64,000 nt of DNA from Symbiodinium natans. Taxonomy: Eukaryota > Sar > Dinophyceae > Suessiales > Symbiodiniaceae. The stretch is from the NCBI GenBank assembly GCA_905221605.1, contig CAJNDS010001657.1:240644-304643 (forward strand), given 5' to 3'. The notes below the pieces were generated by a model that searched no databases, was not told the DNA's origin, and saw only the letters and a list, made by a program, of their open reading frames with translations. Made by a program: the position numbers and the translations under genes. This document shows, piece after piece, positions 25,256 through 35,805 of this stretch (its first letter is position 1; each line of letters begins with the position of its first letter).

Positions 25256-28130
25256 CTGCAAGTTCGTCCAGGGCATGTGAAGAAACTCGAGAAACCCCTT
25301 AGCCTATGCCCACATCTGTTGTAAGATCATGCTTACATTACATACGACATAGTATGAACATCTTGGATGGCCCGTGCACTTTTCATGCAGCCTGCGGCGG
25401 GAACCACCGAAAGGCAGGCAGGTTTAGATTCGTTGCGCGGACCACGGTGACAAAGAGCTGGCCTTTGACATCCTCAGCTTCTGGAATCATACGCCCTCAA
25501 CCAGCATCCTCAACCTAAAGGGCTGGGACCCACACAACTTTGAGAAACCGACTTGCCGATCTGCTTCGCTCTGTCGCCGGGCGTCTTCCCGGCCTTCGAC
25601 GCGGGGAAAGAGGCGGCGCTGCAGCTGCGCGAACCGCTCCTGGGCTGTTGAGTATATGTGCTGGTATGAAGGACATATGAAGAGAACTGCATAAAAGCTA
25701 AGTTTAGTATGATGGAACCCTGGCCTGGGAAGGAGCTTGGTATCTTCTGGGAGCTTGACTGGGGTAAGTTGTAAATATTTGAATCTTTCTCAGGGCTTTC
25801 AGGGCTGCGGGGTATTGAGGACAACAATGATCATGAGGATGAACGTCCCCATGATGCCATGAGCACCCTCCAGACAAAGCCTACGCACCACCAAGCGAGT
25901 CGAAGCCCGCTGTCCTATGCCATGGGCTTGCGGGTCGCTTGATGCCAAAACACACTGTCCCCATGCCCGGCCAACGGCATGCGAGGAACCATTCAATGCT
26001 CAGGGAAGTGGATAGCTGTAACAAAGAGGCAGCGATTATCCTCATCTTCATCTTTTCTGACACAAGCGGCACAAGCGCTTGGGAATCAGCTGCTGGTAGG
26101 AAGGAGGCAGGGTTAGGCGAGTTGTTCGGGACATTAAGTGGACCTGTGTGTTCTTAGGGCTCTTTTGTCTTGTATACGCTGGTTCAAAAGGATCAGGGAA
26201 GGTTCTAAATTTCACCAAACGATGCCCTCAAACTGAGAACCCCATGTACTGAGCCCAAGCCGCGCCGGCTGTCTGCGCCATCACGCCCAGCTCGGCTCAT
26301 CGCACGCCATGTTCCCATTTGTCCCCATTCCAGAACCCTAAATCGCCATAATCGCCTATACTCCTGTCTGTTTGCGGGGTCAGGGCCTCAACACCTCTAG
26401 GGCCTCTGTTTAGGGGTTCGGCAGCGCTCGGGCCCGAAAGCTTTCGTTCAGGATCTGTTGTGAGGGTCAACTCCGGCTAAGGCTTTCGGGAGGTCTTGGC
26501 GCGGGCCACTTCGGTTGACAGAATTCAAGTGCAGCAGAAGCCCCTGAACCCTATCTGGAGTTTCCAAGCTCAGGTTAGGGCCGTTTAACCATTGAAGTGG
26601 CAAGAACGGTGTTCACTTTGCTGAGCCCTGCCCGCGGTATTCCGAATCAACAGTCACTCCAAAACAGACGTCGAGAGGCACCCAGATAGACCGACTGGCA
26701 AAGACAAGAAGGGCCAACGATCGGGCCATGTGTCAACAGTTTCGTCCCGAGGTACCTTGCCATATGTAGCCAAACTGTTTATGCCATATTCCGACTAAGC
26801 TCTGCCTGCTCAGACTTCAGACAAATGCTCGGTGTGTGCTGGGACTTAAGAATTCTGGGCCGTTGCTGAGTCCGAGAGCCCAGCGTCCGCGAATCGCAGC
26901 ATGTCGGTTTCGACAGGCTAAGAGGATGCACTGGCAAACTGCAGGGGTAGCTGAGCAGATCCTTCTTGCATAGTTACAGTATTTGCAGTCTGGTGACATC
27001 CAGCGTATCAATCGAAACGCACTACGTAGCATGATCTCCATCGGCAAGTGTCAATGGGACTGCAAGGGTCGGGTTGAAATGGATCAAAACTCTAAAAACT
27101 CTTCAGGACTCGATACTTTACCCTGAACCCTGGTGGAGTGTCCTTCCACGAGATTCGAGAAGGTCGTAAAGCTGTTGCACCGCCGACATTGAGCCAAGAC
27201 AGGACAAGAGCTGGGCATCTTCCAAGAACGCATATAGGGTTTAAGGTACAAGGCTCGGGTTTTATGGCCTTCTGGGTGTCTACGTGATGGTGCTTCAGGC
27301 TTGTTGGCCAGGGATGCAGGGTCCAAGAACAATTTCCGTCCGGCTGTAGTTGCTGTTATCGGATGCCATATTGGAGGCCTGCTCGCCCTCTACGAGGGCG
27401 GAACCCCATATGTTGACGCTTCAAAGCACGAAATTGTTTCGGAGCGTGTTTTTTTCCATCCTCGACAACACGTCACTAGTCAACACCACACCCATCATGA
27501 CGCTCTTCAATTCCTGTTAGAGAAGCCAAGATAGGTCACATCACCTTTGGAACGCCCTGAGAAGGCAATGGAAGGGACTCTTCCTGCAAAGCATTGTCTG
27601 GCTCTCTGTTTCTGACGGAGCAGCCACTCAAATCCCTCTGCTCTCGGCTATCGACACCACCCTCCATTGCTACAAGGGGGATCAGAACTTTCCCCCTTTG
27701 GCAAAAAAACTTAAACCAAGCCACATGCACGCAACAACCTTCTACCTTCTTTTGCTTGGCTGCTCCCCTCCAATGAACGAAATTGGAGTTTCGGGGGTCT
27801 CGGGGCTGATCTCCTGGAAATCGAATGTCAAAGCTCACTGAAACCGTTGCAAACCCAGATAGTAAATGTTGACAATTGTGTGAGCAGGCAGGACTGCGGC
27901 TAAAGTAGTACTAGGTGTTCTACAAGTGCACTTCCAGTCTCAGATTAGAGCAGATTTGAGACGCAACGTCGCGTGACAATGCTGTCGGCCTTAAGACTAA
28001 GGCCAAGTGAGTCTAGAGACAGCATGCATTAAGGCGACACAGTCGTTCTCGTGTGTGGAGTGTCATTGAGCTCGGTACACAGTGTGGCCGACTGTGCTCC
28101 TAATTGCACGGAATGCTGCAGGCACCGAGC
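25256..28130. other. spacer between the C2-like and PH-domain genes
   Basis: No frame with domain features was found. If the C2-like gene is intron-rich, its 5' exons should lie here on the minus strand, but I could not pick any out. Sequence composition is ordinary, with scattered CCCTAAA-like words near 26.3-26.6 kb. Confidence 0.45.
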
Positions 28131-28973
28131 CTACTCCCAGTTCGAAAAGTTCATGCTTGAGCTCAGCAAATCCATCCACTCGGCACGTTCAGTAGACTTG
28201 TCTCTGGGCACGTCCTTTGGAACACAGAATCTGTAATCGGTGTAGAAGTGGTAGAGTTTGAAGCACAGCTCTCCATCCTTGAGGCCATAGTGTGGGCCAG
28301 CTTTGGCTTTTACACCCTTCGCATCCCACAAGATAATGGAGGGAGCGGAAGCTGAAATCTCCTGGTTGGAGGAGGGGTCGTCTTCGTAGAAGCGTAGAAC
28401 AGCCGAGCGCACGGCATCAGCAGACTCAAGCACAGCGAAGTGCTTGTCCCAGCCCCACACCCGGCCCTTCCTCCAGAGCCAGCCCACCTTAAGGATGCTT
28501 TGTGCAAACTGAGGATGTTGGACCTGCAGGATCCTCTGGCACTGCTTCTCCAAGGACTCTTGTTCGGCATCTCGGAGGGGGCCCATGATCCACGAAGGCT
28601 CAGGTGGCGCACATGGGACATGAACTCCTCCACGAACATGGGATGCCCCATCCTGGTTGCCCTCGACGACTGCGCATGAACCCCTGCTGGACTCCAGGCA
28701 AGATTTCTCGCATGAGTCGTCGTAGTGGCTCCGAGCACGCTCCGGGATGAACTGCTTCTGCTTTCTCTGGTAGTCTGCTGCCGCCACACGGCAATGCTCT
28801 TTCTGCGGCAGCCACTCCTGGTCCAAGCTGTCCTTGACAGTTTCCAAAGAAGGAGTCTCCCCTCGACATCTTTCGTGACGCTCTTCAGCTCTGCGTAGCT
28901 TCGTTTCAAGAGATCGAAGATGAAGATCAGACTCAGCTCGCCTCAAATCACTTTGCGCCCCGCTTTCTGCTCG
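28131..28973 (-). CDS. coiled-coil / PH-domain protein, 3' exon
   Basis: The exon starts with a heptad-like charged coil (RRAESDLHLRSLETKLRRAEERHE), passes a linker, and ends in a pleckstrin-homology domain of about 115 residues: GWLWRKGRVWGWDKHFAVLE forms the first strands (the basic first turn typical of PH domains), followed by AVLRFYEDD, then KGVKAKAG and LCFKLYHFYTDYRFCVP, and the C-terminal helix ERAEWMDLLSSSM with its characteristic Trp. PH domains bind phosphoinositides or protein partners, so a membrane-associated signalling or trafficking role is inferred. The stop is at 28131. A likely 3' splice site (CGCAAAG then CGAGCAG) sets the exon start near 28973. The coil continues from the exon at 29126-29470, which supports a single gene. 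Confidence 0.75.
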   Translation of the reverse strand, partial: RAESGAQSDLRRAESDLHLRSLETKLRRAEERHERCRGETPSLETVKDSLDQEWLPQKEHCRVAAADYQRKQKQFIPERARSHYDDSCEKSCLESSRGSCAVVEGNQDGASHVRGGVHVPCAPPEPSWIMGPLRDAEQESLEKQCQRILQVQHPQFAQSILKVGWLWRKGRVWGWDKHFAVLESADAVRSAVLRFYEDDPSSNQEISASAPSIILWDAKGVKAKAGPHYGLKDGELCFKLYHFYTDYRFCVPKDVPRDKSTERAEWMDLLSSSMNFSNWE

Positions 28974-29125
28974 CTTTGCGCTGGAGAACTTGCTGTGTGC
29001 CTGCTTGCAGTTCTCGCACTGTATGTACTTGTGAACGTTTTAAATTCTTTCTTGAGGGAGAACGAGCAAAATGGCGAACTGAACACGCTGAAGCCAGAAC
29101 AAGTCCAGGTAATGTCTGATTTTGC

Positions 29126-29470
29126 CGATTCCTTCTTGTTCTCCGCATCTGTCAAGGCCGATCTCTTTCTGTTGATCAGGCTTTCTTGCTCGCGGATCCT
29201 CCGTGGCAGAGCGAATTGAATCTGCTCTGGCAGGTCTGCCAAGGCCTTCAAACAAGCATTGAGATCACTGACTGCCTTCGTGTGTCTGGCTTCTACTGCC
29301 TGGCAAGCGAGCACCGTACTCTTAAGGTCGGCATTGGCCTCCTCCAGGCGCCTCTCGCATGTTTCCAGAATCTCCCTCTCACCAAGGCAGCCTTCTCTTA
29401 CACCCACCTTTTCGGGAAAAGAGGTAGAGGTCACGGTCCCATCATCCGTTTGCCCGTTGTTGTGGCACAC
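29126..29470 (-). CDS. coiled-coil exon of the PH-domain gene (5' incomplete)
   Basis: Open frame rich in Glu, Lys, Ala and Leu with heptad spacing (for example REILETCERRLEEANADLK, DLNACLKALADLPEQIQF, RKRSALTDAENKKES), predicted to form a long coiled coil. It lies directly upstream of the coiled-coil start of the PH exon on the same strand. Joining GAATCG (followed by a GC donor) to the acceptor near 28974 keeps the frame and gives an intron of about 150 bp. Other donors nearby are possible, so the exact junction is provisional. No ATG with a clear leader is visible at the upstream end, and the frame runs toward a telomere-like array at 29484, so one or more upstream exons are probably missing. 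Confidence 0.6.
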
Positions 29471-29483
29471 CGCGAGGGATGCC

Positions 29484-29520
29484 CCTAAACCCTATAAACC
29501 CTAAAGGCCCTAAACCCTAA
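29484..29520 (+). repeat. degenerate telomere-like CCCTAAA cluster
   Basis: Four CCCTAAA-like units, some interrupted (CCCTATAAA, GGCCCTAAA), next to the 5' end of the coiled-coil exon. Confidence 0.75.
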
Positions 29521-31386
29521 AAGCCGGGAGGTGCGGGGGTGCGACAGCAGCTCAGAACTCGGCGCGCGATGGGCGCCTTAGGGCCCAGGGTTCAGGATTT
29601 AGGGCCCCAAAGCTGTTAGTCTAATGCGACGCCAGATAACTCTGTCACCATTGTAAGGTCCTGCGTGGTGCAATCGCCAACTGCAGAACAACCTTGCAAA
29701 CTCCAAACACAAGAGCCCTAAACCTACACATTATCTCAACAACTAAACTCCAAACCTTACTGACACGCTAGCGTCGATTTCGGCTAAATCGCCAGGTGTA
29801 GCGGTTGTGCTACACCAGGCAACACAAGCCTGTGTAGCCAGGGGAAATTAAGTGAAAAGGCAGTTTACACAAGACGCTGCCACCCACAAGGACCAGAGCG
29901 CACCAAGAATCAGACTGCACACTAAGCAGATCTAAGCATGCTTTACCAGCTGAGACGAAAAGCGGACCATTTCTAGTGACTGTCGCAGAGACAGGTCCCA
30001 GTTCAATCCAACTCGATCTGACCGAAACGGTGTTTACACGCCCCTATTGTCGCCAAGGATTCACCTTGGCGCGCCCGAAATCAGGCCAGGAAATCAAGCC
30101 CTGGAAGTGTGAACCCCTGTGTTGACAAACATGGTCCCAGGAGGCATCTGAAGATCCCTGCACATAATTCTGAAACCCCGAGTCATGCGGCTTGACACAA
30201 AATTTACAGGCAACTCACGGGTTCTCTCTTACCTACCCTGGCTTTTACGTTTTGAAGGCGTTTTTCTTTGCAGGGTCATGGCAACATGCTGACTGTTTCA
30301 GGTCTGAAGCAAATCATGTAATGAAGATGTGCAGTCCCATATCGTGTTAGCCCTCAGATGCGCGGAAAAAACTCATGATGTATGGCAACTACGCCGGAAA
30401 AATGCTCATGAAGTCAGCCCCCCAGCCACATCAGACACAAACGGGCAGAGTGGAGGAGGCTGATCAACGCCGGGTGCTCGTTTTTTCAGACACGAGACGA
30501 CCTGATAAACACCCACCCTTCCCTCCCCTCCCCTCCCCACTTTGTTGTTTGCTGTTCTGTGTTCTTTCCATTTCGGCTTTGCCCTCCCATGAAGTCTGCG
30601 TCCGGGCATACACCACACGTACAGATCGAGGAGGCGCGTGGTGGGCCAAGTTTTTTGATTACCTATTCACAGAGTATACCTCGTCAGCCCTCTCCCGACC
30701 ATCCACCCCAAACACTCCGGAAAGCGCCGGCATCACTGACATCGGCCATGTGCCTACCAATACATGCTTTGACTTTGACCTCAGGACCTCGCCCACCGTC
30801 AGACAAGCACTATGTCCTGTTCCTCCAACCTTGGCAGAGGTGTCTCAATCAGTCCATCAGTCTCAATCTCCCTCTTCTGGCTCCGGGGTGCGCGCAAAGC
30901 GACTGCGATAGCGGCTCACACACTCCCGGCACCACACTCGGTAGTTGCTCAGCCGGCTCAGCCCATACGCGAGACTCCGAAAGGACTATGAGGACTGGAA
31001 GGATGAAGGAAACTAGAACTTGGGAGGCATGTTATAACGCACCTACAAGTGTCTGGCCGCCGTGGATCCACCCTCTGTGTGTTCAGGGTAGGGCGCCTAC
31101 GAAAATGCACAGATTTTCCCACGTTCGGCCGAATTGCCCGGAGGCTCTTCGAGCAATATCTGTTCATATCAGCGTTTTGGACGAGCAATATTCGATCAGG
31201 ATCGTTAGAAACGAAGAGTCCAAGCACGTCATGCATCCAGCTGGGTATTTTTTGTAGACCCAAAGTTAGCCAAAAACCCACATGGCCCTTGAAACCCTGA
31301 AAATGCCCACAAATATTGCCTCGAGCCACGTCTGTACCCCTAGTGGGAATTTTCCCAACAATGGGGGTCTCTACGATCCGCGCGAT

Positions 31387-31475
31387 CACACGCACGTGCA
31401 CGCGCGCACGCGCACGCACGCACACGCCGCACAAGCGCACGCGCATGGTGACCGACCGACCGACCGACCAAAAAA
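31387..31475 (+). repeat. alternating CG/CA (Z-DNA-prone) tract and (GACC)n
   Basis: About 60 bp of almost strictly alternating purine and pyrimidine (CACGTGCACGCGCGCACGCG type) followed by four GACC tetranucleotides. Sequences of this type adopt Z-DNA under negative supercoiling. Confidence 0.8.
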
Positions 31476-33981
31476 CTGATACTTTCGTAACTGTTGCTCA
31501 GTGCAGTGGCACCATCGGCACGGACGATGACCTTGATCTTCTAGCATATGAATGCCCGATCACGGGCAAATGCGGGGGGCCTTTATTGTATCCAAATGCC
31601 TTGTCACACGCCTGGGAGTCCCGGCTGTGCAGCGCCGCGAGCGCCCCCGAGCACCAAGGCCACCGGAAAGGGCTGGGAGGGAGAGAGTTGGGCGCAGAGA
31701 GTTTTGGGTTGCTGGGATTTCGTGTACATGCAGGCTGGATTTGCGAAGGGCTGGACTTGTAAGATTCCAAGTGCGGGTTCTGAGAGGAAAGGTGACTGCA
31801 AGTGAGCTCCTTAAGCCAAATGCCGGCGATGGTGCTCCGTACCATCAAGCAAAGAGAGCTGACCTGCACATAACAGTACTAGATTGTATCCGATGCCAGT
31901 TGGTCGCAGTAGAGCACATTGATACCATTCGATAACATCAGACAGCATGAAAATTTCGTTAGATAGCAATAGAAGAATATTTGTGTCACGTAGGTAGGTA
32001 GACAAAACAAAGCTTGTTGGGAACTAACATGAACTAACCGATGCTCAATCCTCTGTGTGGATCTGCGTTTGCATCGGAGGTCGGCATCGCGAGCTTTGAG
32101 GAAAACTTCGAACATTCAGGGAAGGGCATCCCCTGGATCTGAGGGTCGCAGAAGGCGCGAGAACGCGCGAGTCCATGGATCCAGGAAGCGGCAGGGTTTG
32201 GGGGTTTTGTTCGGTTTTATGGCGTTCTGCATGGTCTGCCACTCTGCCGCATCGGCTCTTTATGCGTCTCTGCTGCTGTACGGTTGCCTTGGGCCATATC
32301 TGTAATGCAGAGTGCTCATCGCCGCATATCGCCGCCATTATTGCAAGCAATGAGAAACAATGAGAAACATGTTCTGTAAGTTCAGTGCAGGTGAACACGC
32401 TTGCGGACGAGGCCATTTACATCACGTTACACGTTCCGCGGGGGTCTGCCTTTTTGGAAGACCCCTTCCCTTGTGGCTGTAACGCTGCCGTGGTGGCTGG
32501 GCTACAACAACAAGGGCGGATCCAAAATTGAAAACCTGCTGGTGCTTGTAAGGGCCGGCCGCAACATCCGCAACTGGTGTCTGCCGGTGCTACGACCCGC
32601 TGCTAAACATGAGCTGCTGCTCGTTTTACAAGGCAAATGGCACAACTGATCTTACCAACATGGGATCTCTTCGAGCTTCAAATATCAGCTCATTTTTGGA
32701 CTCATGCCCCTGGCATGAAGCTACGGGCTACGAGACTGGACATAAAATATAACTAAAGCAATGGACGGACGCGTCTAGACGTCTTGTGCAGAATGCCTCG
32801 GTCAAGGCCTCTGTGCAGACGCATCACCGCGTAGATGGCAATTGCCCTGAAAGCACCAGGAAAGCCACCATGGACCATGCAGATATCGTAGCGTATACTG
32901 TAAGCATACCCGAAACATCCCGAAACAACACCAAGACCAAGAGAAATGTGAAAACGCAGCGTAATTAAAGTATCAACCTCAACAGGGCTGACAGGCAAAA
33001 CGGGGATGCTCGAAGAAACGCCTTAACAGCATAGGAAAAGCTCTCGAGGACAGACAGATGCTTTCAGGGCACGGCGCTTGGAAGCATGAGCTACGCCAAG
33101 CTGGGCTGTAGGCATCTACGCGGAGAGGAGTGACTGATACTCGCGACACGCCAAGAGTACATACGCAAACCACCTCGAATCTAGTCTAGTCCTCTCTCTT
33201 GCTCCCCGTAAGGGAGGTGGCGCTGCCGCCCTTGGCAAACGTTAAATTTGCTCATCCTGCTCAAGCTCTTCCCCTGGAGTCCCGTTCTTCACCCCATTGA
33301 CCGACGTGCGCGCCAACAGTACTGGAGACACCGCCTGCGAACCACCAAATCTGTTCTTTTGGCCATTATATGCTTTGCTGAAGAGCATATGAGGATGTGT
33401 TACGGTTGAGTTCGGGTTGGAGAGCGTTCGGTGCTTCAGGCTTGGACAGAGAAGGAAGGGCGCAGGAACTGGAATGCTCAAGGACGGGACTATGTCAAAC
33501 AACCTCAGGCCATTGGACCATTGGAGATGAAACGCAGAAAACGCTGGGCCTGAGCATCTAGTCTCTGCTGGCGTAGCTGGATCTTGCTCTCCTATTCACA
33601 GGCGCGCTTCCCCAAGGACACAAGACCAGACATGACTTTTGGGGCATCTTGTGGCAGCTGCAATCCATCCTTGCCCAGAAGGCACCAGACACACCCGGAC
33701 ATCGTGAGGACTGCCAGCACAAGCGCCAGCCCAAGCGCCAGCCTGAAACGGATGGGCCCGCAATGGACACAGCATCTCATGTTGTGTGAATCCGTCGACC
33801 CCGGGAGCGCGCCGGGGCTGGCATAGCCTTCATTCATCTGTTTCCAACACCTTCCCCACCATCCGCCCCGCCCCTTCTTTCCCTTCCTTCTGAGCGTGAG
33901 CTTTGTGGCCTCTTTCCACCACCCCCCACCACGGCCCACCCCTTCAGCCCCCGCCCCCTCACTCCACCTCCGCCCGAGGCC

Positions 33982-33999
33982 GGGGGGGGGGGGGGGGGG
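33982..33999 (+). repeat. poly-G tract (about 18 G)
   Basis: Uninterrupted guanine run preceded by a C-rich CCACC/CCCC stretch (33856-33980). Confidence 0.85.
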
Positions 34000-34207
34000 C
34001 GTGGTGTAGATGGAGGTCAATTGTGCTCTCGGTGGCTTTTTCGTCGATAAAATTGTTTCAATTATTGAGGACGCGACCAGCTCTGACTGTAGCCCATCTT
34101 CCTATTTATCATCGGTTTCTCCCATTTCAGGGTATCTTATGGGGGAAAAAAAGGAGCCTTAAAATTTGGGGCCGGGGTCGGCGGAAGCGGCGTCAGCCCT
34201 ACTGAAT

Positions 34208-34287
34208 GAGAGAGAGCGTACACCAATAGAGAGCGCACCAACGTGAGAGCGCACCAATCGTGAGCGCACCAATGTGAGAGCCTCACC
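34208..34287 (+). repeat. short tandem repeat, unit about 17 bp (GAGAGCGCACCAA..)
   Basis: Four to five imperfect units of GAGAGCGCACCAAYG, differing by small insertions (AGAGCGTACACCAAT, GAGCGCACCAATGT). Non-coding, just downstream of the minus-strand adhesin-like gene. Confidence 0.75.
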
Positions 34288-34478
34288 AAGAAGGCCCCCT
34301 TCTTGGGCTGCGACGTGACCTTAAGGACTCAGAGCTTCTTTACCTTTTAACATTTTACTTTCACAGATTTGAGTTAACGAAAATGAACGAAACTCACTCT
34401 GAGATGTGCTCTGAGATGTGCCGCAAGGCAAGCCGCCGAAGGGCCGGCGCCCCGTAGACCTGACCGTGTTAATGACAG

Positions 34479-34510
34479 TGTCTCCACATGTCTCCACATG
34501 TCTCCACATG
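34479..34510 (+). repeat. three copies of TGTCTCCACA
   Basis: Three perfect tandem 10-bp units, about 75 bp downstream of the discoidin exon stop codon, probably in the 3' untranslated region or just beyond it. Confidence 0.8.
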
Positions 34511-34584
34511 CTCACCTCTCAGGGTCCTTAAGAGCCTTAACGATTAAGTCATCTATTAAGTCATCTATTCTCATCTGTTGATAG

Positions 34585-35805
34585 CTACTGATATCTATTG
34601 TCTACTGTCAAGCCGTTCTCTGGAAGTGCCAGGGCCTGCAGCTCCTGAATGCCACAGCCGTGTTCACTCCTGCAGTAGACCCGCAGCCATTGCGTGGTCA
34701 CTGCCGGGAGCTCTGTTTGTACTTGAGCCTCCGGGAGGATGTCTGCCACGAGGGCTTCCCATGTCAACCCATTGAAACTGATCTCAAGATCATAGCTGAC
34801 TGGCCAAGCACTTGAACTTGGGCCCCAAAGCAGCACAGCATGGCTGAGGACGTAGTGGCCCAAAAGGTCCAGGCGGATCCACTGGTTGCCTGAAGCAGCA
34901 GAGGCCCAGTGCGTGTCACTGAGTCCATCCACGGCTTTGGTAGCAACATGCGGCAACAGCTCGGACGAAGCCAAGACAGGTTTGCTCTGAGCGAGATTCT
35001 CGGAGGAGGGGGAGCCCGGGACCGGTTTTACTGCTTCAAATACCCGAAGCTCTCGAATGCCGCACTGAAAGCCGGCCAAGGAGACGCACAGGACGCGCAC
35101 CCATTGTGCTTGCGTGCCGGCTGGAAGCTTGGTGCGCACCCGGCTGCCCTCTGTGCCGGCCTCTGTGGCAGCGGTGGCCCAGTCGACGCCGGAACGGCTC
35201 GTCTGTAACTCATAGTGTGCTGCATATGCTACTCCCCAAAGCACCTCAATCTCTGAGATCGTGTAGAGCCCAAGAAGATCCACCCAGGCCCAGGGCTGGG
35301 ATTCTGACCCAGAGATCCACTCAGTCTCCTCCAAACCATCCACTATGCGCGAGACATGCTCAAAGCCTGCATGGGAGGAGGCCAGTGTGGGCCGCCAAAG
35401 AGCAAGGTTCTGCTGTGGCCTGTCACCATGAACGGCAAGCTCGCGGATGCTGCAGCTTTCTTGGCACACTACCCGCAACCACTGCGCCTCAATGGGCGGG
35501 TTGAAATCAGTTGAGTCTGGGCCAGTTGCGACATCTGAGACGTCTTTCCATTCCAGGCCATTGAAACTGGTTTGAAGCACAGCTTCTGACTCTTCACCCC
35601 AGGAAATGGCGACAGCTGCGACTTCGTAGACGCCAAGCAAATCCACCCACAGCCATTGCAGACTCTGTGGCGCAGAGGCCCACTGCGACTGCAAGTTCCC
35701 ATCCACGGCTTGAGCGGCATACTCCGTAGCCGAACGGAAAGAGGATGCCAGCACAGGCTTGTAGAGGGCAAGGTTGGGTCGAGCGGGCGTGGAAGTCGAT
35801 GTTTC
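34585..35805 (-). CDS. adhesin-like gene, last exon: three discoidin (F5/8 type C) domains
   Basis: Three consecutive F5/8 type C (discoidin) domains of about 130 residues, each with the family pattern: NLAL.KPVLASS near the start, AVDG....WAS, then WL.VDLLG.Y.....V.WG, a mid-domain SFNGL.W, and a C-terminal QWLRV.C....CGI.EL. These domains are carbohydrate- or phospholipid-binding beta-sandwiches found in secreted or surface proteins. A good 3' splice site (GTGTTTCAG then GAAACATCG) sets the exon start at 35805, and the preceding Thr/Ser/Pro residues make a short linker. The stop lies at 34585. It is on the same strand as, and downstream of, the von Willebrand D exon, separated by a tandem-repeat block. 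I infer that it is the C-terminus of the same protein. A separate gene is possible, but the exon lacks its own signal peptide. Confidence 0.75.
   Translation of the reverse strand, partial: ETSTSTPARPNLALYKPVLASSFRSATEYAAQAVDGNLQSQWASAPQSLQWLWVDLLGVYEVAAVAISWGEESEAVLQTSFNGLEWKDVSDVATGPDSTDFNPPIEAQWLRVVCQESCSIRELAVHGDRPQQNLALWRPTLASSHAGFEHVSRIVDGLEETEWISGSESQPWAWVDLLGLYTISEIEVLWGVAYAAHYELQTSRSGVDWATAATEAGTEGSRVRTKLPAGTQAQWVRVLCVSLAGFQCGIRELRVFEAVKPVPGSPSSENLAQSKPVLASSELLPHVATKAVDGLSDTHWASAASGNQWIRLDLLGHYVLSHAVLLWGPSSSAWPVSYDLEISFNGLTWEALVADILPEAQVQTELPAVTTQWLRVYCRSEHGCGIQELQALALPENGLTVDNRYQ

Larger units (their letters stand above)
29471..34584. other. gene-free region of 5 kb
   Basis: No supportable coding sequence. 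A plus-strand frame of 232 codons near 30.56-31.26 kb has no domain features and is probably chance. The region holds a telomere-like cluster, small perfect hairpins (29795-29839, 30048-30068), a CG/CA alternating tract, a poly-G run and short tandem repeats, listed separately. The right end should include the 3' untranslated region of the adhesin-like gene. Confidence 0.5.

Noticed and set aside
29880-30020. tRNA-like words (CTCAGCTGGTAAAGC on the minus strand, GTTCAATCC on the plus strand)
   Set aside because: The A-box-like and B-box-like words are on opposite strands and no cloverleaf can be formed.
30559-31257. Plus-strand frame of 232 codons
   Set aside because: Composition is that of ordinary intergenic sequence, and no domain features are visible.
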